From Euperipatoides rowelli (taxonomy: Eukaryota; Onychophora; Udeonychophora; Euonychophora; Peripatopsidae), in NCBI GenBank assembly GCA_003024985.2, contig PXIH01S0078947.1: a stretch of 12,448 bases of DNA; one strand, written 5' to 3'. Made by a program: the position numbers and the translations under genes. Below the pieces are notes generated by a model. That model made no database searches. It saw only the letters and a list, made by a program, of their open reading frames with translations, and was not told where the DNA came from. Below are positions 9,047 through 12,448 of the stretch, in pieces; position 1 is the stretch's first letter; every line of letters begins with the position of its first letter.

Positions 9047-9640
9047 TTGCCAGTGTTGGACGATTATACGGAGGTTAAAAAAGCGTTGAAAAACTTTATA
9101 TATATATATATACATAGTTTTGAGAAGGAACAACATGTGAATGATGTGATGAACCCTATATTATAGTCAATACTAGTGTTATTTGTGTGAAAGTAACTGC
9201 AGTTAGGGGAATAACGGATCAAATTCCGTATTTAATAAAGATAGGGGATCAACAAATGCTGGTGACGATAAGGGGTAGGCTACCTCTATGTAATATAGTG
9301 GGACATAAGTCAGTGCAATGCAACTTAAAGCATTGTGCTAAATGTAGAGCTAATTATGAAGGCGAGCATACAAAATGTACAGTATAAACAAATATGGGAA
9401 AAAGCTTTTTTCCGAAGTTGTCCATAAAATAGATAGACACAAATTTTGGAAGAAGAAATAGCTTTTTCAAAGAGTTATAAACAAAAATTATATCAAGAGA
9501 AGGATGCACAACAAAGCTTAGTTGAGTCCTCAGAAAATGCGATGACACAAGATATGATAGGCGATCAGGATATACACAATGATGTGATGGCAGAGGAGAT
9601 AGGAAAAAACGAGAAGCCTCCTGATGTCCCTGAAATTCTT
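9047..9640 (+). pseudogene. LINE C ORF1 (gag-like) fragment with zinc knuckles
   Basis: ORF1 would coat element RNA. The fragment opens with LPVLDDYTEVKKALKNF, then is disturbed by a (TA)n run and stops. From 9187 it reads VRGITDQIPYLIKIGDQQM and then GRLPLCNIVGHKSVQC, followed by HCAKCRANYEGEHTKC. An IP-x-I-x-IG stretch, GR-x-PLC and then tandem knuckles is the layout of gag-like LINE ORF1 proteins. In the first knuckle CX4HX4C is present but its leading Cys is missing. The second keeps CX2C, His and Cys. After a stop at 9387 a new frame (9446 on) gives an acidic, Glu/Asp/Gln-rich tail. The end near 9640 is a guess, placed where ORF2-like sequence appears. Confidence 0.7.
9097..9112. repeat. 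(TA)8 microsatellite inside LINE C ORF1
   Basis: There are sixteen bases of alternating TA within the ORF1 remnant. The run probably expanded after insertion, and it disturbs the reading frame around it. Confidence 0.85.
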
Positions 9641-10795
9641 TTAGTGCAAGATGACAAAATAGTTAAAAATTTTCAGTATCTTGACAGGTTCTGGGATTAA
9701 TGAACAAAAATCGTATGTATACAATTTGGATACTAATAAAGTAATGGTGTTTAAAAATTATAATGGAGAACATGGAGAGATATTTGGGATGATGTTTCCA
9801 ATTAAAAATGCAAAAATAGTTCAGAAATATTTTATTGATAAAAATTTATATAGTATTAAAGAAACATTAACACGCATAAAACGGGCTACTAATAAGTTTT
9901 GGAAAGGGTACAGCTGATTAATCAAATTGTTGTACCAAGAATGATTTATACAATGCCATTTACATTTTATACCAGAGATAATATTAATAAATTTAAGAGA
10001 CTTTCAGAATTGCATTTTTCATAAGTACAAATATCTATCTAAAGAAAAAGTATGTTTTCCAAAGACTAGGGTGGATTGGGACTATATGATCTTGAATAAT
10101 TGATTCAAACAATAGTATATAATATCGTGAAATAGATCTATTTTGGTAGGAAAGAAAAACAAACAACTCTGGGAATTGATATTTATCAAGAAAGATAGTC
10201 TATAAAGCAATGGTGGCAAATATATAGAACTGTAAGGAAAGGAGTAAAAAATGATGATAAATTGTCTTTGAAAAAGTATAGGATTATGGCATTGCAATAT
10301 AATAAAAAATATATAAATCTGGGTTTGGTTAAAAAAAATTATACTGAAGGGAATGTTGCAAATTTTATTGTGAAGCTTAGATTGCACTTGTTACCAACTA
10401 AGGAAAGACTGGGAACATTAGAGTTTAGGGGATTAGGAAATTTGGATTGTGTTTTTTTTGTGGGACAAGGGTGGAAAATGTAGCTCATATTTTGGGAGAA
10501 TGTAAAATGGTAAATCAGTATTTGGGGGGAATTTATAAAAAGATTGAAGGTGAATTTAACTTTAGGGGGTTCTTAAAGACATTTAAAATTGTTGAAGTGC
10601 CTGTTTGCTTGAGAAAAACAGTATTGGGTGTACTTTATGGCATTTGGAAATGCAGGTGTGATGTAATTTTTGGATAGGGCAAAGGAGATGGTTTATTATA
10701 TTATGTTTTAAAAGAATTACCTAACTAATCTTTATAAACTAGATTTATTTGTGGTCTTCATGGGGACAAGAGGTTGTGATATTTTAAGTAATTAA
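9640..10795 (+). pseudogene. LINE C ORF2 C-terminal remnant (end of RT, finger, tail)
   Basis: The RT resumes late in the palm, after the catalytic box, which is absent. DDKIVKNFQYL shifts frame near 9680 into LTGSGINEQKSYVYNL, and VFKNYNGEHGEIFGMMF follows, closely parallel to ITGS...KSFIWNL...KFKNYNG in copy B. GGLGLYDL lies near 10075 and LHLLPTKERLGTL near 10390. A one-base shift in the T8 run near 10452-10459 leads to CFFCGTRVENVAHILGEC (10450-10503). YGIWKC follows at 10636. Another shift after 10660 extends the tail to a TAA at 10793-10795. There are at least four frame changes over the fragment. Confidence 0.8.
10450..10503 (+). other. LINE C C-terminal CX2CX8HX4C zinc finger
   Basis: The peptide CFFCGTRVENVAHILGEC has the same spacing as in A and B. 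The overlapping upstream frame ends in CVFFVGQG, so a single-base change in the poly-T run splits the finger between two frames. Confidence 0.8.
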
Positions 10796-11186
10796 ATAAG
10801 ATATTGCTGATATACAGGGTACTGTATATAATTATTTCTTATGTTTGGAAATTTATAGAAAATAATTTAAATTAAAATTTTGTTATAATTATTATACTTT
10901 AGGATTAATTAAGATTTTAGAGTTTTTTTTTAAATTTTGTTTGTTTTTATTCTGCAAGGAAGGAATAGTGTACTTTGTATATTCTATTAGGTTTCAGGCT
11001 TACGGTAGGCTATATGTTGTTTAAAAGGTAGTGGATAAGTTTATTATTTATTAATTTTACTATTAATGTGTTTTGGTGATGGTAGTATGAAGTTTTATTG
11101 AATGTAATATGACAAGAATGTAATACTCATCAATGACTTGTTTTTTTGTGAATTAGTGATATTAAAATATATAAAAATTAAAAAAA
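10796..11186 (+). other. LINE C 3' UTR and A tail
   Basis: About 390 nt of AT-rich, T-biased sequence carries no frame of note. A T7 run lies at 11141-11147 and the A9 tail at 11180-11188, preceded by ataaaaatta. The last two A residues are shared with the target-site duplication. The layout parallels the end of LINE A. Confidence 0.65.
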
Positions 11187-11205
11187 AAGCATATTTTGAA
11201 TTTCA
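11187..11205. repeat. Right target-site duplication of LINE C
   Basis: This is the partner of 9024-9042, with 17 of 19 bases identical, directly after the LINE C tail. The differences are C to T at the eleventh base and A to T at the seventeenth. Confidence 0.8.
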
Positions 11206-11232
11206 TATCAAGTCCACTAAGTAAGCCTATTG

Positions 11233-11305
11233 CCTACCTTGGTAGACAAATGGTGAATGCTGTCGATTACCCTGCTGTGGGTAACGGGTTTAAATCCATT
11301 AGAGT
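11233..11305 (+). repeat. Possible tRNA-derived SINE head or tRNA pseudogene
   Basis: tggtagacaaatgg at 11240-11253 fits a pol III A box, and ggtttaaatcc at 11287-11297 fits a B box. The 47-base distance between them is close to that in tRNA genes. The flanking 7-base segments do not pair as an acceptor stem, and the T stem pairs only partly, so this is not a working tRNA gene. A tRNA-derived SINE is the likeliest reading. Its 3' end is not defined; an A14 run at 11727-11740 is one candidate, but that would make it unusually long. Confidence 0.45.
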
Positions 11306-11726
11306 CAAAGGAGTATTACAAAAAAATAATGGGTCAGATTCCGTTATCTTCCCACCAACATAATTAACGTTAGGAGTTGTGCGACAACTAAAACGGTAGC
11401 ATATGGAATTAGTATTTTTTTCGAGGATTTTAGACATTTTCTTTACAGTCCTAACCATATCGTAACCCTGAACCCTAGGATAATCTAGAGTTGAAATAAT
11501 ATTTTGCTGAGTGTCAATCTAAATAATTGCGACTTACTACCAAGAGCCATATTGATAGGCAGATAACGCAATCTGACCAAATAATGTTATAAAAAGAGTC
11601 ATTGGTCTAATGGGGTTGACATTGACAAACATTGGGCCAGTGCCAGAAAATTTGAACTAATATCACATATATGATTAAGTAAACAAAAAATACATTGTTT
11701 TCACATTAAAAACTAAAAAAAATATT
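11306..11726. other. Flanking DNA without a recognised gene
   Basis: No coding region is supported. A short perfect hairpin, agttgt-gcg-acaact (11375-11389), is the only clear structure. The sequence is somewhat less AT-rich than the rest, so it may be the body of the SINE candidate upstream or unique DNA. Confidence 0.4.
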
Positions 11727-11740
11727 AAAAAAAAAAAAAA
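11727..11740 (+). repeat. A14 run, possible retroposon tail
   Basis: Fourteen consecutive A bases follow ...aaaaaaaatatt. This could be the tail of a plus-strand retroposon starting upstream, but I found no target-site duplication bracketing it. Confidence 0.4.
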
Positions 11741-12448
11741 CTCTGAAATATGTTCATGTAAATGTTAAATAACTGAATGCAAGACAACAAAGTAAAAAAT
11801 ATAAACCATTTTTTTATATTTTATTAATAGATTGATAGATTTTTTTTTAATATTTTATTGATAAAAGTGCATAAAAAATCTTTGTAAATTTTCTTAGTGA
11901 TTTGTCACTCAATTTCATACATTACAAATAAATAATAATGGAATTTGTTATTTATTACATAGCATTTACAAGATCAACTTGAATCTGGATGTTATTCCAC
12001 CATTATTCTGGATTTATTTTTGTGTAACATGTTGTGAATGAAGGGTTGACCTACTTGTCTAATATTGTCTAGAGGGAGTCATTGTCCTGAATGTCAAACA
12101 GTAGCACCATCTATTGTAAATTACTTTTTGATAGGATATCTTTTGAGTACATTGGGAACAGGTTTAGTCTGCAAGAAAGAAAGAAAAATACATTAATATT
12201 TTACTTATATATAGTAGATCTATAATTGGAATATTTTTACATTGATTTTTTAACTTGTTCTGGATTGGTTAGAATTACGTAATATATATGTATATAGGGG
12301 AAGTGGGGGAATGCCGCGCACTTAAGCAAGATTCATTCATGTGGCAAAATACTTAAAGTTAAGATAAATATTTTTACATGAAAATGATCCTTAGTTATCC
12401 TACTTTTAATTGTATATAAACATTTTGTGCAAAAATATATCAAATTTA
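11741..12448. other. AT-rich flank; repeat-like GC-rich edge near 12297
   Basis: No gene is visible. A degenerate direct repeat of a T-rich unit lies at 11807-11835 and 11837-11863. Near the right end, alternating AT bases (12281-12296) are followed by ggggaagtgggggaatgccgcgcac (12297-12321), a sharp compositional jump that may be the edge of another repeat. Confidence 0.4.

Larger units (their letters stand above)
9043..11186 (+). mobile_element. LINE copy C, internally deleted, with target-site duplication
   Basis: This is a 2.1-kb LINE insertion. It starts within ORF1, runs through zinc knuckles, then jumps to the end of the RT palm. It continues through the ORF2 C-terminus and 3' UTR to an A9 tail (11180-11188). 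The endonuclease and most of the RT are missing, although both outer ends are present and the flanks are duplicated. The element is therefore a complete insertion of a shortened template, or it lost its middle after landing. It cannot move itself; if it ever moved in this form it needed proteins from another copy. Confidence 0.85.

Noticed and set aside
10082-10387. Minus-strand 101-residue frame
   Set aside because: It is a shadow of the LINE C ORF2 C-terminal region, which reads on the plus strand.
1-12448. CRISPR array, operon, prophage or defence system
   Set aside because: There are no spaced direct repeats, no ribosome-binding-site-led gene runs and no intact long frames. The content is eukaryotic retroelements.

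Overview
This window reads as AT-rich intergenic or intronic DNA from a eukaryote, most likely an invertebrate animal. I infer that from a Penelope-like reverse transcriptase, APE-type LINEs with CCHC-finger tails, A-tailed insertions, a tRNA-like SINE candidate, and the lack of any intact long reading frame. Scattered N bases, clustered at 1882-1930, suggest a draft assembly. I cannot name the species. I found no host gene and no bacterial-style operon, and nothing that supports a new functional system. The window is a graveyard of decayed retrotransposons.

Layout. (1) 264-1565, minus strand: a 5'-truncated Penelope-like element (PLE) with SLDV, MYSNIP and YADD motifs. (2) About 1566-2200: a markedly GC-richer segment of unknown nature. 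(3) About 2200-6379, plus strand: LINE copy A, the longest, with an ORF1 tail, an APE endonuclease, a reverse transcriptase and a C-terminal CCHC finger. It is broken by stops and at least six frame changes. (4) About 6347-8700, minus strand: LINE copy B, a 5'-truncated relative that meets A tail to tail. (5) 9043-11186, plus strand: LINE copy C. It has lost the middle of the element, so ORF1 zinc knuckles run almost directly into the end of the reverse transcriptase. It is bounded by a 19-bp target-site duplication with 17 matches. (6) 11206-12448: flanking DNA with a tRNA-like SINE candidate, a poly(A) run and the edge of a possible further repeat.

Relationships. A, B and C share the palm-to-thumb peptide pattern, a CX2CX8HX4C finger and a GIWK motif 43-46 residues after it. 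They are therefore diverged members of one LINE lineage. A and B share FIDD in place of the common F/YADD catalytic box. The order of insertion is clear only for C, because its flanks are duplicated.

The observations most worth following are the pre-deleted LINE C with its target-site duplication, the palindromic A/B tail junction, the shared FIDD box, the GC-rich island, and the unusual C-terminus of the PLE.
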